In this document: one piece after another, positions 34,294 through 42,970 of the stretch | Numbering within the stretch: position 1 is the first letter of the stretch | Layout of the letters: every line of letters begins with the position of its first letter | From: Kordia sp039026955 | Lineage (GTDB): Bacteria; Bacteroidota; Bacteroidia; Flavobacteriales; Flavobacteriaceae | Direction: 5' to 3' | Assembly: GCA_039026955.1 (NCBI GenBank) | Contig: JBCCLH010000021.1 | Location: 1-64,000, forward strand | DNA length: 64,000 nucleotides | Made by a program: the position numbers and the translations under genes | The notes under the pieces: generated by a model | What the model was told of the DNA's origin: nothing | Databases searched by the model: none | The model's input: only the letters and a program-made list of their open reading frames with translations

Positions 34294-35409
34294 ATGAAAA
34301 AGTTACTACACATCACATTGTTGCTGCTGAGCTTTACTGCTTTTGGGCAACATTCTACAGAACTCAAAGGATTTGTAAAAAATATAGCTGCTGACACTTT
34401 AATTTTAGCAAAATCGTATCAAGACTTGCGATACAATGGAACTGAAATTCCAGTCGCAAAAAGTAAAGAATTTAGGTTAGTTTTGAAGCATCAATATGTT
34501 GAAGAATATGTTTTTGTGTATAAAAGTGAACTGAAAAATGGCATGTGGCGACCGATTACATTTTTTCCAAATGGCAATACCATAACATTTGAATTATACC
34601 CAATTCAAGAGTATGCAAAAAATAAAATTAGTGGTGACACTCTTGGTCAACAAAAAAAGCGATACGAGGAAGCGTTAGGTGAAAAGTTTTCAAAAACTGC
34701 TGATGAAATTTATGGAGAATTGTATCAGCTTGAAAAAGACGGTAGAGAAGTAGCTACTGTAAAATTAAGATTAGATTCCTTAAACAAAAAAATATTGGCA
34801 TTTCAATATGATTATTTCTTGCAGGATACGAGTATTGTAGGTTTAGACGAATATGTGATTTTATTGGAGAATGCAAAACAAATGCTGATTTCGCCAGAAA
34901 TTTTTAAACCCTATCAAACATATTATGTAAAATTAAAGCCAAAACATCCGTTGACGGAACGCGCACAGAATCTCTACATCGCGTTAACTACAGTGAAAGT
35001 TGGTCAACATTATGTGGATATTGCTCTTGAAGATAGAAACGATATTGCTGTCAAGCTATCAGAATTGTTACAAAAAGAAACATTTACCATTCTAGATTTA
35101 TGGTCGCCTTGGTGTGGACCTTGTATCGCAAAGAGTCGAAAAGTAAAAGAAAACTATTCCAAATTATCAAAAAACGTACAAATAATTGGCGTTGTAGGCG
35201 GAATTGATCGCAAAGAAAAAGCCGAAAAAGCCATTGATAGATTTGCCTATCCTTGGAAGAATTATCTTGAAGTTGCTAATAAAAATAAAATTTGGGAAAA
35301 GTATGGAATTTCAAATGCTGGTGGCGCGCAATTTCTGATCAATCAGAAAGGTGAAATAGTAGCCATCAATCCAACAATAGAGGATTTGTTGAAAATCATT
35401 CAGGAGTAA
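34294..35409 (+). CDS. TlpA-like thioredoxin-fold protein with DUF4369-like N-terminus
   Basis: A 371-residue exported thiol-disulfide protein. Signal peptide residues 1-18 (ITLLLLSFTAFGQ). Residues 20-120 form a beta-sandwich like DUF4369 (LKGFVKNIAADTLILAKSY), then a helical segment, and residues about 250-371 are a thioredoxin domain with LDLWSPWCGPCIAKSRK. The CGPC active site indicates a thiol oxidoreductase facing the periplasm. Coupled to the upstream membrane XRE regulator. It ends at a terminator shared with the first minus-strand lanthipeptide-like gene. Confidence 0.87.
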   Translation: MKKLLHITLLLLSFTAFGQHSTELKGFVKNIAADTLILAKSYQDLRYNGTEIPVAKSKEFRLVLKHQYVEEYVFVYKSELKNGMWRPITFFPNGNTITFELYPIQEYAKNKISGDTLGQQKKRYEEALGEKFSKTADEIYGELYQLEKDGREVATVKLRLDSLNKKILAFQYDYFLQDTSIVGLDEYVILLENAKQMLISPEIFKPYQTYYVKLKPKHPLTERAQNLYIALTTVKVGQHYVDIALEDRNDIAVKLSELLQKETFTILDLWSPWCGPCIAKSRKVKENYSKLSKNVQIIGVVGGIDRKEKAEKAIDRFAYPWKNYLEVANKNKIWEKYGISNAGGAQFLINQKGEIVAINPTIEDLLKIIQE

Positions 35410-35436
35410 AATAAAACAGAGCACATAGCACAATTG

Positions 35437-35480
35437 AAAACACATTCGTATTAGATTTCTGCATACGAATGTGTTTTTTA
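35437..35480. terminator. Bidirectional intrinsic terminator
   Basis: AACACATTCGTAT / ATACGAATGTGTT stem with A and T tracts on the outer sides, serving the TlpA-like gene and the convergent lanthipeptide-like gene. Confidence 0.85.
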
Positions 35481-35526
35481 TTTGATCTTGAGATATTTTA
35501 CTTATAAGTTAGTCGCAAAACCTAAA

Positions 35527-35733
35527 TTAATAACACGCTGCTAATTTATAAGTTAAAGCATACGTTGAGGTTGTATTTGGATGTTCCGTTTCATCTTCCT
35601 CTTGTTCTGTTGGTAATGCACCGCATAAAGTATCTTCTGTATCTCTTGGTGGTGGCGCACCTCCGTGAATTGCCAAATTGGAAATCGATTTTTTGTTGAG
35701 GTTCAATAGTTTTAACTTTTGTTTTTTCATCAT
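35527..35733 (-). CDS. Class I lanthipeptide-type precursor peptide (68 aa)
   Basis: A 68-residue peptide with leader MMKKQKLKLLNLNKKSISNL, the conserved K-x-L-x-L-N-K-x-S-I-S-N-L pattern. It is followed by HGGAPPPRDTED, shared almost exactly with the next gene, and a core that diverges completely (TLCGALPTEQEEDETEHP, then NTTSTYALTYKLAACY). Only two cysteines (C37, C67), but many Thr/Ser, so at most two thioether rings. DNA identity with the next gene is high over the leader and falls sharply after the shared motif. The start has two ATG codons in tandem. Confidence 0.7.
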   Translation of the reverse strand: MMKKQKLKLLNLNKKSISNLAIHGGAPPPRDTEDTLCGALPTEQEEDETEHPNTTSTYALTYKLAACY

Positions 35734-35767
35734 TATAGTTTTAAGTTGTAAATATTAATAGCAAAAC

Positions 35768-35971
35768 CTATTGGCTACACGTTTTATATATTTTTTTTGA
35801 TAATATACATGAGGATAGTTCTGTTTCCATATTTTCATGTTCTGAAGGCGCTGTACAAACCGAACATACAGAATCCTCTGTATCTCTTGGCGGCGGCGCA
35901 CCTCCATAGATTGCCAAATTGGAAATTGATTTTTTGTTAAGGTTTAATGATTTTAGGTTTTTTTTCTTCAT
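35768..35971 (-). CDS. Class I lanthipeptide-type precursor peptide (67 aa)
   Basis: A 67-residue paralogue of the previous gene: leader MKKKNLKSLNLNKKSISNLA, then YGGAPPPRDTED and a different core with four cysteines (SVCSVC, SSC, KTC). The GG before APPP may mark the leader cleavage site, as in other GG leaders, though class I leaders are often cut elsewhere. It forms a tandem minus-strand group with the genes at 35527 and 36055, with 35-85 base gaps. No modification enzyme is in the window. Confidence 0.7.
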   Translation of the reverse strand: MKKKNLKSLNLNKKSISNLAIYGGAPPPRDTEDSVCSVCTAPSEHENMETELSSCILSKKIYKTCSQ

Positions 35972-36054
35972 ACTTTTTGTGTTTAAAATGATGAATCAAA
36001 GCAACCTCTTTTTGCTTAAAATTTAAAACAAAGTCAATGACGTATCATGAATTA

Positions 36055-36351
36055 TCATTCGTGAGCAAAACCGTTGGGTTTACAATTTTGATGTTCTGAC
36101 GGCGGTTGTGCTTTTGTAATTCCTGTATTTGTATTGCATTCGCAATCAACAAACAATGATGTGTGGCAATCAGTTACGTTTGAAGGATTTGATGTTGTAC
36201 ATTCTGGATACCCAGATGGTTCCATGCCTATAGTTGTTGTAGTTAATTCTGCATCTGCTCCCACATTTCCTCCGCTTTTTCGGTGAAGTATGGTGAGGTT
36301 TGAAATGCGATACTTTTTTAAATTCAGATTTTTTAGCTGTTGTTTTTTCAT
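36055..36351 (-). CDS. Class I lanthipeptide-type precursor peptide (98 aa)
   Basis: A 98-residue peptide with leader MKKQQLKNLNLKKYRISNLT and a GG at residues 27-28 (HRKSGGNVGADAE). The core is long, with TTTT, ECTTSNPSNVTDCHTSLFVD and CECNTNTG segments; five cysteines in all. Longer than the usual lanthipeptide precursor, so processing may leave a follower or the leader may extend to GG. First gene of the minus-strand peptide group, 110 bases downstream of the AraC-type regulator gene. Confidence 0.68.
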   Translation of the reverse strand: MKKQQLKNLNLKKYRISNLTILHRKSGGNVGADAELTTTTIGMEPSGYPECTTSNPSNVTDCHTSLFVDCECNTNTGITKAQPPSEHQNCKPNGFAHE

Positions 36352-36461
36352 ATTATGTTGGGTTGTTGGATTAATAAGTTCTGAATCAAAAAAATATTGA
36401 CTTAAAATAAAAATTATACCATTGATAAATCATGATTCATCAATAGATATGTTGTTTTTGA

Positions 36462-38111
36462 CTACAAATTTTTTAAATATTGAGAAGGATGAATGCCTGT
36501 TTGTGCCTTAAAAGCTCTAGAAAATGTTTCTTGTCTCTTAAATCCGAACTCTTCCGCAATGGCTTTGATCGTGTAGGATTGTAGTTTTTTATCGTTTTTT
36601 AAGCGTATCAAAGCGTTGTTAATTCGCAATTCTGTAATATACGCTGTAAACGATTTTCCCTTATAGCGATTGATCACTTTGGATAAGTACGTAGCATTGG
36701 TATCGAGCTTTTCTGCCATAAAGCTTAAGTTACACGCGGTAGCTAAATAGTATTTTTGTTTTTCAAAACTATCTATTCGATCTAAAATGAGTTTTACATT
36801 TTCATCAGAAACGGCTTGTTTTCTTGAAGAAGACTTTTTTCCCTGATCACGCTCTAATTCGGTAACTTTTTTAAGAATTCCTCGAAACTTTTTCTTGGTG
36901 GATTTTTCTCTAAGTCGATAATAAAACACACTGCCAAAAAGCAACAGCAATAAACTGACCGCTACGATAATGAATCCTTTTTTACTTCGAGTTTGTTTTG
37001 CCAATGCAGTTCCTAAGTTTTCTATTTCCGTTTTTAAAGGAGACATATCTACGAGTTCATGAGTTTCATTATTGATTTGTATGTCTTTTAAATTTTGCTT
37101 TTTCTCCAATGCTGCATATTTTTGAAAATGAAATAGATGCTTTTCAGGATTGTTTTCTTCGAGATACGCTAGTGCTAAAAACTCATGCAATTCTTTTTCG
37201 TTAGCATCTACATCATCATTAGCATTGATAATGATATGTGCTTTTTCTAAATACTGTATCGTTTCTTTATAAGCTGCTAGCTCATAATGACTTTTTCCAA
37301 TGTAAAATAACGAGGTTGCATATAAGTTTTTATTCTTGGTTTCTGAATAATTCTGAACTTCTTTGGCGACTAAAATACAGTCATCATAACTTGCTTTTTG
37401 ATAAAAAATAATCGCTTTGTTCATTAACAAAGGGAAATAATTTAGGGAATCTCTTTTAGAACAAGCATTCAGTCCTGCTTTATTGTAAATGTTGGCTTCC
37501 TCAGGTTGTTTCATCCAAAGATACGCATCGGCAATATTCATCAATGCTATAATTTTGTAGTAGTTTGTATTTGGAGTATCACCTAAGGTTTTTAGCGCTT
37601 TCAAGATATTTTTATAAATAACAATGACTTCATCAAAATCCTTATGCTTTTTTTTAATCGCAGCAATACTTAGCATTGGCGCAATTTCATACAGGTAGTT
37701 TTCCTGTTTCTCCGCATACTTTTTCGCTTCTACATAGGCAAGAAGTGCTTTTGAGTCTGCTCCCAATTCAAAAAGAATATCGCCTTTTAATAACAAACAT
37801 TTATACAAAAACCATTGATCTTGCACTTTAGAATTTTGTGCTACAGCAGTTTCAATCGTTTGTAAAGCAATGCTGTTTTTTTCTAGTAAATGTTGACATT
37901 TGGCAATATAATAGGAAGTCTTTACCAGTTGTTCCTTATTATCATTGAGTATGGCTACCTCTTTTGCTTTGACTGCGTATGCTAGTGCTTTTGCATTATC
38001 CTCAAAAATGAATTCGGTATATAAATGAACTAATTCCTCAAATGATTCATGATCTTGCGCGTTGGCATCACACAGAAAAACACAAAAAAATAATAACAGC
38101 CATTGTTTCAT
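36462..38111 (-). CDS. Membrane-anchored TPR sensor with AraC-type DNA-binding domain
   Basis: A 549-residue regulator. Signal peptide at residues 1-18 (WLLLFFCVFLCDANAQ), a helical TPR-like region at about 20-330, one membrane helix at about 368-388 (GFIIVAVSLLLLLFGSVFYY), a short linker and a cytoplasmic AraC/XylS domain at about 440-549 (FTAYITELRINNALIRL, then SYTIKAIAEEFGFKRQETFS, then GIHPSQYLKNL). The topology puts the TPR sensor in the periplasm, as in SusR-like and other Bacteroidota one-piece regulators. It is flanked by lanthipeptide-like genes on both sides, so control of those genes is plausible but not shown. Confidence 0.85.
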   Translation of the reverse strand: MKQWLLLFFCVFLCDANAQDHESFEELVHLYTEFIFEDNAKALAYAVKAKEVAILNDNKEQLVKTSYYIAKCQHLLEKNSIALQTIETAVAQNSKVQDQWFLYKCLLLKGDILFELGADSKALLAYVEAKKYAEKQENYLYEIAPMLSIAAIKKKHKDFDEVIVIYKNILKALKTLGDTPNTNYYKIIALMNIADAYLWMKQPEEANIYNKAGLNACSKRDSLNYFPLLMNKAIIFYQKASYDDCILVAKEVQNYSETKNKNLYATSLFYIGKSHYELAAYKETIQYLEKAHIIINANDDVDANEKELHEFLALAYLEENNPEKHLFHFQKYAALEKKQNLKDIQINNETHELVDMSPLKTEIENLGTALAKQTRSKKGFIIVAVSLLLLLFGSVFYYRLREKSTKKKFRGILKKVTELERDQGKKSSSRKQAVSDENVKLILDRIDSFEKQKYYLATACNLSFMAEKLDTNATYLSKVINRYKGKSFTAYITELRINNALIRLKNDKKLQSYTIKAIAEEFGFKRQETFSRAFKAQTGIHPSQYLKNL

Positions 38112-38322
38112 GAGTCTACTTTTTTTAAAAACAATCCTTGATAAAAAATTACTACCATCAGAATATTCAATTTGTCAACAATATTTAGTATCCAAAAGTA
38201 GTATATATAGTTATCTGATGAAATAATGCACTGATAAACTGTTAAAGGGGAATTTTCCCTTAGAATTTATTGTAATAATTTTCTTTAATTTGAATTAATG
38301 TTAATCTTTAAAATCATTGATC

Positions 38323-38598
38323 ATGAAAAAAAGAAATTTTAAATCATTAGCTTTAAACAAAGAGTCTATTTCTAATTTACGGATAAACAATGCTGTTGGT
38401 GGAAACTCAGAAGTATCATATATGTCATATAGAGGATGGACATGTCCGCATGATGCTTCACAATTTTCTAATTGCGAAGATAGAGGAGGAGAAGATCCAA
38501 AAGATCCAACATCAAGACCAACAGTAGAGACTTTAGAGTTATCATATTGCCCAGGCATTGGCATGCCTCCAACATGCATGTCAATAGTTTGTGCATAA
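38323..38598 (+). CDS. Class I lanthipeptide-type precursor peptide (91 aa)
   Basis: A 91-residue peptide with leader MKKRNFKSLALNKESISNLR, a GG at residues 26-27 (NNAVGGNSEV) and a core with five cysteines (GWTCPHD, FSNCEDR, SYCPGI, PPTCMSIVC). ATG at 38323 is preferred over a TTG two codons upstream. It is divergent from the AraC-type regulator gene with a 211-base gap, and it is followed by a UUCG-loop terminator like those behind the peptide genes at 2.4-3.5 kb. Confidence 0.7.
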   Translation: MKKRNFKSLALNKESISNLRINNAVGGNSEVSYMSYRGWTCPHDASQFSNCEDRGGEDPKDPTSRPTVETLELSYCPGIGMPPTCMSIVCA

Positions 38599-38613
38599 TT
38601 TAATTCATTGACT

Positions 38614-38637
38614 AGCGAGCTTCGGTTCACTTTTTTT
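38614..38637 (+). terminator. Intrinsic terminator after lanthipeptide-like gene
   Basis: AGCGAGC-TTCG-GTTCACT imperfect stem followed by TTTTTTTT; closely similar to the one at 3479. Confidence 0.78.
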
Positions 38638-38696
38638 TAGTATAAATAAATATGTCGTTACCTTATTTTCTACAATTAAGATAGTTCTAATAAGAG

Positions 38697-38745
38697 AAAA
38701 AAAGATCGCAAACAATTCTATGACTTGCTTGCGATCTTTTTAATT
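38697..38745. terminator. Bidirectional intrinsic terminator
   Basis: AAAAAGATCGCAA / TTGCGATCTTTTT 13-bp stem before the end of the Kelch gene (minus strand). Confidence 0.82.
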
Positions 38746-38762
38746 TTTTGTCTATAATTCAA

Positions 38763-40136
38763 TTATGATTCTGTTTTCTCCTGAACATTCTTAGTATTAC
38801 GAACTTTAGTATTGGAAAACGCTTCAATGTCAATACGGTACACTTTTCTCGAAGGATTCATATACGCACCATTCTGCACATAACCTCCTAAAATATATAA
38901 GTGATTGTTGTGATAGAACAATTCGCCTGCTTCCACATTCAAGCTAATTGCATATTCATTGAGTTCTTTAGAAACGGTGTTGTACGTAGAAATTCTTCCT
39001 TTGTTGTAAATGTAAATGACGTTTCCTTTGGTAGCGAGCGCAGGTCGTTCCATACCTCTAAAAAGCTCACCTTCAATTTTCCATTTTCCAGTCTTTAAAT
39101 CGAAAGATTCAATTCGATTTAAAGGCTTTCTATTAAATCCGCCAATCAAATAAATAGCATCATTCACTACGACAGCTTTGGTTTCTTTTGCTTCTGGCAT
39201 TTCGCCTAATTTATACCAGTAACCAGATTTTACATTATAGAAGTGAATGTCTCTTGTATATTTCTTTTTGCCTCGCTTGTTAATTTTTTTCACTCCACCT
39301 AAAAAGATCAGATAATCACCATACGAAACAGAAGCAAAATTCACTGCTTGATGCGGATTCGGCGTATCTTCTTTAATAACATTAGATTTTGTATCATAAA
39401 TCTCCACAACATCATCTAAATAAATGTTATTCCCAGAAACTCTTTTTCCGCCCATCACATAAATTTCATCGTCATACACATGTAAATTATGCGAAGCACG
39501 TTCTCTAAACTCCAAATCGGAAGTCTCCCAAGTATCCTTTTCAATATCGTACATCATGAGCTTCCCAGAATGCGATTCGCCATAACTAGTCACCATCAAA
39601 CTCATACGATTCATTAATTCATCAAATGTTGGAGCAATTTGACGGGAAGTTATTTCTGTAGCATTAGCAAATGCATTGTTGGTATGATTATTTTTTCCGC
39701 CGATGACTATAATTTTATCATCTGTAATTGCTGCGGCAAATTCGTGCAAACCTCGTTTTAAAGACGCTTTTTCGGTATACGGAATAGTCAATTGCAATTT
39801 TTTATCGCCTTTTACAACTACTTTATTCAACTCTGTATGATCCTTAACCAAATAAATTTTTAATCCTTCTTCTGAGATTTTTGAAATTGTTACTTTCTGA
39901 GTCATATATCCTAAATGAGAAATACGAATAAATTTATCGCGATTCGTTTCAGTATTTAGTTCAAACTTTCCTTTCTCATTTGTAATTGCGCCCGCATCAT
40001 CGTCATTATCATCAAAATACACATGAGCAGAAGCGATGACTTTATCTGTTTCATGATCCAGTACAATTCCTTTAATATTTTGTGCAAAAATGGTCAGCGA
40101 AAGAAAGCTCATCAGTACTGTTAATTTTATTTTCAT
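38763..40136 (-). CDS. Kelch-repeat protein with carboxypeptidase-regulatory-like N-terminus
   Basis: A 457-residue exported protein. Signal peptide residues 1-19 (LTVLMSFLSLTIFAQ). A CarboxypepD_reg-like domain spans about residues 20-105 (IKGIVLDHETDKVIASAHVY). Then come Kelch blades with the hydrophobic-GG signature: IIVIGGKNN, IYVMGGKRV, LIFLGGVKK, IYLIGGFNR and LYILGGYVQ, forming a beta-propeller. No catalytic motif. Likely a surface or periplasmic binding protein. The start at 40136 is chosen for the signal peptide; the frame runs six codons upstream. Confidence 0.85.
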   Translation of the reverse strand: MKIKLTVLMSFLSLTIFAQNIKGIVLDHETDKVIASAHVYFDDNDDDAGAITNEKGKFELNTETNRDKFIRISHLGYMTQKVTISKISEEGLKIYLVKDHTELNKVVVKGDKKLQLTIPYTEKASLKRGLHEFAAAITDDKIIVIGGKNNHTNNAFANATEITSRQIAPTFDELMNRMSLMVTSYGESHSGKLMMYDIEKDTWETSDLEFRERASHNLHVYDDEIYVMGGKRVSGNNIYLDDVVEIYDTKSNVIKEDTPNPHQAVNFASVSYGDYLIFLGGVKKINKRGKKKYTRDIHFYNVKSGYWYKLGEMPEAKETKAVVVNDAIYLIGGFNRKPLNRIESFDLKTGKWKIEGELFRGMERPALATKGNVIYIYNKGRISTYNTVSKELNEYAISLNVEAGELFYHNNHLYILGGYVQNGAYMNPSRKVYRIDIEAFSNTKVRNTKNVQEKTES

Positions 40137-40320
40137 AGCATACAATATTAACATGATTAGACAAAAAAAAGAAGGTCGATTTCCTTTGATAGAGGAAACA
40201 ATTCTTTCCTATAAAGTTACAAAATTTTGCTGTTTTTGTTGTTATTTCTAGACTAAATCCGATACGTTTTAGCAAAAAGTTAACGGTTCAAATAAAGTGA
40301 TGTGTAAAGTCTCCGTTCAA

Positions 40321-40340
40321 GTAAAGTCTCCCAACTTTAC
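40321..40340. repeat. GTAAAGT...ACTTTAC hairpin, copy 1
   Basis: GTAAAGT and ACTTTAC arms around CTCCCA, preceded by a degenerate GTAAAGTCTCC half-copy at about 40298. The same sequence recurs at 40413. Confidence 0.55.
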
Positions 40341-40412
40341 ATAATGCCGTAAATGTGTATATTTTCTTTTTGTTTCAAACTTTACAAGTAGTTTATGCTG
40401 AAGCGAAGCTAA

Positions 40413-40432
40413 GTAAAGTCTCCCGACTTTAC
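40413..40432. repeat. GTAAAGTC-TCCC-GACTTTAC hairpin, copy 2
   Basis: Perfect 8-bp stem with a TCCC loop. It overlaps the stop codon (40429-40431) of the beta-lactamase-like gene. It may act as a terminator element for that minus-strand gene or be a short palindromic repeat. Confidence 0.6.
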
Positions 40433-41532
40433 ATAATCAACAAATTAATCTTTTCCCAAAGCACATTATCAAAGCCAGATAAAGCAAAACTAACATCATC
40501 AGCAGCATTTCCCATTCGGATGACAACCAAATCTTTGCTTGGAACAATATAAATTTTCTGATCATTCTTGCCCAAAGCACAATACATATCTTGTGGTGCA
40601 TTTGGAATCAATTCGCCACTAAACTGTAATTGGGTTTGCGGCAAGCGAAAACTCGATTTTCCATTCAACCACCACAAATAGCCATACGACTGATTGATAT
40701 TTTGAGAAGTGGAAGTCGCTTCATTCAAAAAACTTTCAGGAATAATTTGTGTGTCGTTCCATTTGCCTTTTGCAGCGATTAACAAGCCAAATCGCGCCAT
40801 ACTTCTCGTCGTACTCCAATAGACATTATTATTTCCCGTCTGAATCCAAGCGCCTGTCATTCCAATGCGACTTTTCAATTTTGCAGTAAAATAATCATCC
40901 CAAGTTTGGTTACTTGCCGAAGCAATCACATCTTGCATGCGCACATACACACCGTGATATGCCCAACGCGTTCCTGCATCGGAAAGATACTGTAAATCAT
41001 TTGGCGCAATGCCATCGCCCAAACCATCATCCAAACCAGAAGTCATGGATAATAAGTTTTTACAGGTGATTAAATTTTCTTTTTCCAGTGGAGCACTTGT
41101 CCAGCCAGTCCCAATATGATCAGAAACTTTGTCGTTGAGATCAATCAAATTTTCTTCCTGCGCAATGCCTGCCATGGCTGTCGTCAAGGTTTTTCCGGCA
41201 CTTGCCCAATACCATGGTGAACTTTCCGTATGATCGTTCATGTACTGTTCCACTACGATTTTTCCTTTGTGTAAGATGATAAAACTCTTGGTATTTTTAT
41301 CTTCGAGATAGTCTAAAAGTGGCTGCAATTGATCAGCATTCCAATTCAATTCTGTAATCGTATTTGTTTCCCAAGAATCAGAATTTAACGGTGGAAAATA
41401 TAGGGAATCATCAACATTGGAGGGCGTTTCTGCTTGTGTGGTTTCTGGTGGAATTTCATCAGTATCTTCCGAAGCACAATTCAAAAACAAGATCAAAAAT
41501 AGGATAGGAGCAAAAAAAAGTGGTCGATTCAT
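40429..41532 (-). CDS. Serine hydrolase, class C beta-lactamase-like lipoprotein
   Basis: A 367-residue lipoprotein hydrolase. Lipobox at LFLILFLNCASED (Cys about 18). The SxxK motif is WASAGKTLTTAM (about residue 112), followed by LSMTSGLDDGLGDG and a conserved block GRFGLLIAAKGKWN-like (ARFGLLIAAKGKW). It resembles EstB/6-aminohexanoate-dimer hydrolase-like enzymes of the beta-lactamase fold. Substrate unknown. The start at 41532 is chosen for the signal sequence. Its stop codon lies within a palindromic repeat. Confidence 0.85.
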   Translation of the reverse strand: MNRPLFFAPILFLILFLNCASEDTDEIPPETTQAETPSNVDDSLYFPPLNSDSWETNTITELNWNADQLQPLLDYLEDKNTKSFIILHKGKIVVEQYMNDHTESSPWYWASAGKTLTTAMAGIAQEENLIDLNDKVSDHIGTGWTSAPLEKENLITCKNLLSMTSGLDDGLGDGIAPNDLQYLSDAGTRWAYHGVYVRMQDVIASASNQTWDDYFTAKLKSRIGMTGAWIQTGNNNVYWSTTRSMARFGLLIAAKGKWNDTQIIPESFLNEATSTSQNINQSYGYLWWLNGKSSFRLPQTQLQFSGELIPNAPQDMYCALGKNDQKIYIVPSKDLVVIRMGNAADDVSFALSGFDNVLWEKINLLIM

Positions 41533-41587
41533 CGTATGGATTTTCGTTTTTAGACTCATAAATATACCAAAGGTTTAAATTAGATTG

Positions 41588-41595
41588 TATCTTTG
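41588..41595 (+). promoter_or_regulatory. TATCTTTG -7 element upstream of rimO
   Basis: Matches TAnnTTTG, 18 bases before the ATG; no clear -33 TTTG at the right distance. Confidence 0.4.
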
Positions 41596-41612
41596 CGCAC
41601 TGATTTTTTGAT

Positions 41613-42914
41613 ATGAGAACGAAGACTTTAAAGAAAAATAAGATCAATGTAGTCACGCTTGGTTGTTCTAAGAATGTATATGATTCTGAGGTTTTGATGG
41701 GACAATTGAAGGCGAATGGAAAACAAGTAGCACACGAAGAAGAAGGAAATATTGTTGTCATAAATACCTGTGGATTCATCAATAATGCAAAAGAACAAAG
41801 TGTCAATACCATTTTGGACTACGTACAGAAGAAGGAAGATGGAGTTGTGGATAAAGTCTTTGTCACAGGTTGTTTGAGTGAACGCTATAAGCCCGATTTA
41901 GAAGCAGAAATTCCAGATGTGGATCAATACTTCGGAACGTCCGATTTGCCACGTTTGTTAAAAGCTTTAGGAGCTGACTACAAACACGAATTGATCGGTG
42001 AGCGTATCACCACCACACCAAAAAACTATGCATATCTTAAAATTGCAGAAGGTTGCGATCGTCCGTGTTCATTCTGTGCAATTCCGTTGATGCGTGGAAA
42101 ACACAAATCAAAACCAATAGAAGAACTCGTTACAGAAACCGAAAAACTAGCAGCCAAAGGTGTTAAAGAATTAATTCTCATCGCACAAGATTTAACCTAT
42201 TACGGACTCGATTTATACAAAAAAAGAAATCTAGCTGAATTGCTACGCGAATTGGTAAAAGTAGAAGGAATCGAGTGGATTCGTTTGCATTACGCCTTTC
42301 CAACAGGTTTCCCAATGGATGTATTGGAAGTGATGAATGAAGAACCAAAAATCTGTAACTACTTAGACATTCCATTGCAGCATATTGCTGATGATATTTT
42401 GAAGTCTATGCGCCGCGGAACAACTCAGGCAAAAACTACCAAATTATTAAAAGAATTCAGAGCGGCTGTTCCTGAAATGACCATTCGTACTACCTTAATT
42501 GTTGGATATCCAGGAGAAACCGAAGCACATTTCCAAACACTTAAAAACTGGGTTGAGGAAATGCGTTTCGAACGTTTGGGATGTTTTACCTATTCGCACG
42601 AAGAAAATACACATGCGTACAATTTAGAAGACGATGTGCCAGAAGAAGTGAAGCAACAACGTGCCAATGAAATCATGGAAATTCAGTCGCAAATCTCTTG
42701 GGAATTGAATCAACAAAAAATTGGACAAACCTTTAAATGTATCATAGATCGCAAAGAAGGCAACTATTTCGTAGGACGCACCGAATTCGATTCTCCAGAT
42801 GTAGACAACGAAGTCCTCATCGATGCTGCAAAATTCTACGTAAAACAAGGTGAGTTCGTTAAGGTAAAAATCACTGATGCCGCTGACTTTGATTTGTATG
42901 GGGAACCGTGTTAG
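41613..42914 (+). CDS. rimO: Ribosomal protein S12 methylthiotransferase RimO
   Basis: A 433-residue radical-SAM enzyme that adds a methylthio group to the conserved aspartate of ribosomal protein S12. N-terminal UPF0004 domain (VVTLGCSKNVYDSEVLMGQL, with further Cys in INTCGFI and VTGCLSERY), the radical-SAM cluster motif AEGCDRPCSFCAIPLMRGKH (CxxxCxxC), and a C-terminal TRAM domain (about residues 370-433). The CSKN sequence separates RimO from MiaB. Full length. Confidence 0.96.
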   Translation: MRTKTLKKNKINVVTLGCSKNVYDSEVLMGQLKANGKQVAHEEEGNIVVINTCGFINNAKEQSVNTILDYVQKKEDGVVDKVFVTGCLSERYKPDLEAEIPDVDQYFGTSDLPRLLKALGADYKHELIGERITTTPKNYAYLKIAEGCDRPCSFCAIPLMRGKHKSKPIEELVTETEKLAAKGVKELILIAQDLTYYGLDLYKKRNLAELLRELVKVEGIEWIRLHYAFPTGFPMDVLEVMNEEPKICNYLDIPLQHIADDILKSMRRGTTQAKTTKLLKEFRAAVPEMTIRTTLIVGYPGETEAHFQTLKNWVEEMRFERLGCFTYSHEENTHAYNLEDDVPEEVKQQRANEIMEIQSQISWELNQQKIGQTFKCIIDRKEGNYFVGRTEFDSPDVDNEVLIDAAKFYVKQGEFVKVKITDAADFDLYGEPC

Positions 42915-42970
42915 ATGTTGATTTGTGGAGTTGTTGATTTGTCAATTCGATACTGAAAATTATTTCAATA

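Noticed and set aside
38301..38630. Minus-strand frame of 109 codons
   Set aside because: Antisense to the lanthipeptide-type gene at 38323, which has the conserved leader and a terminator behind it.
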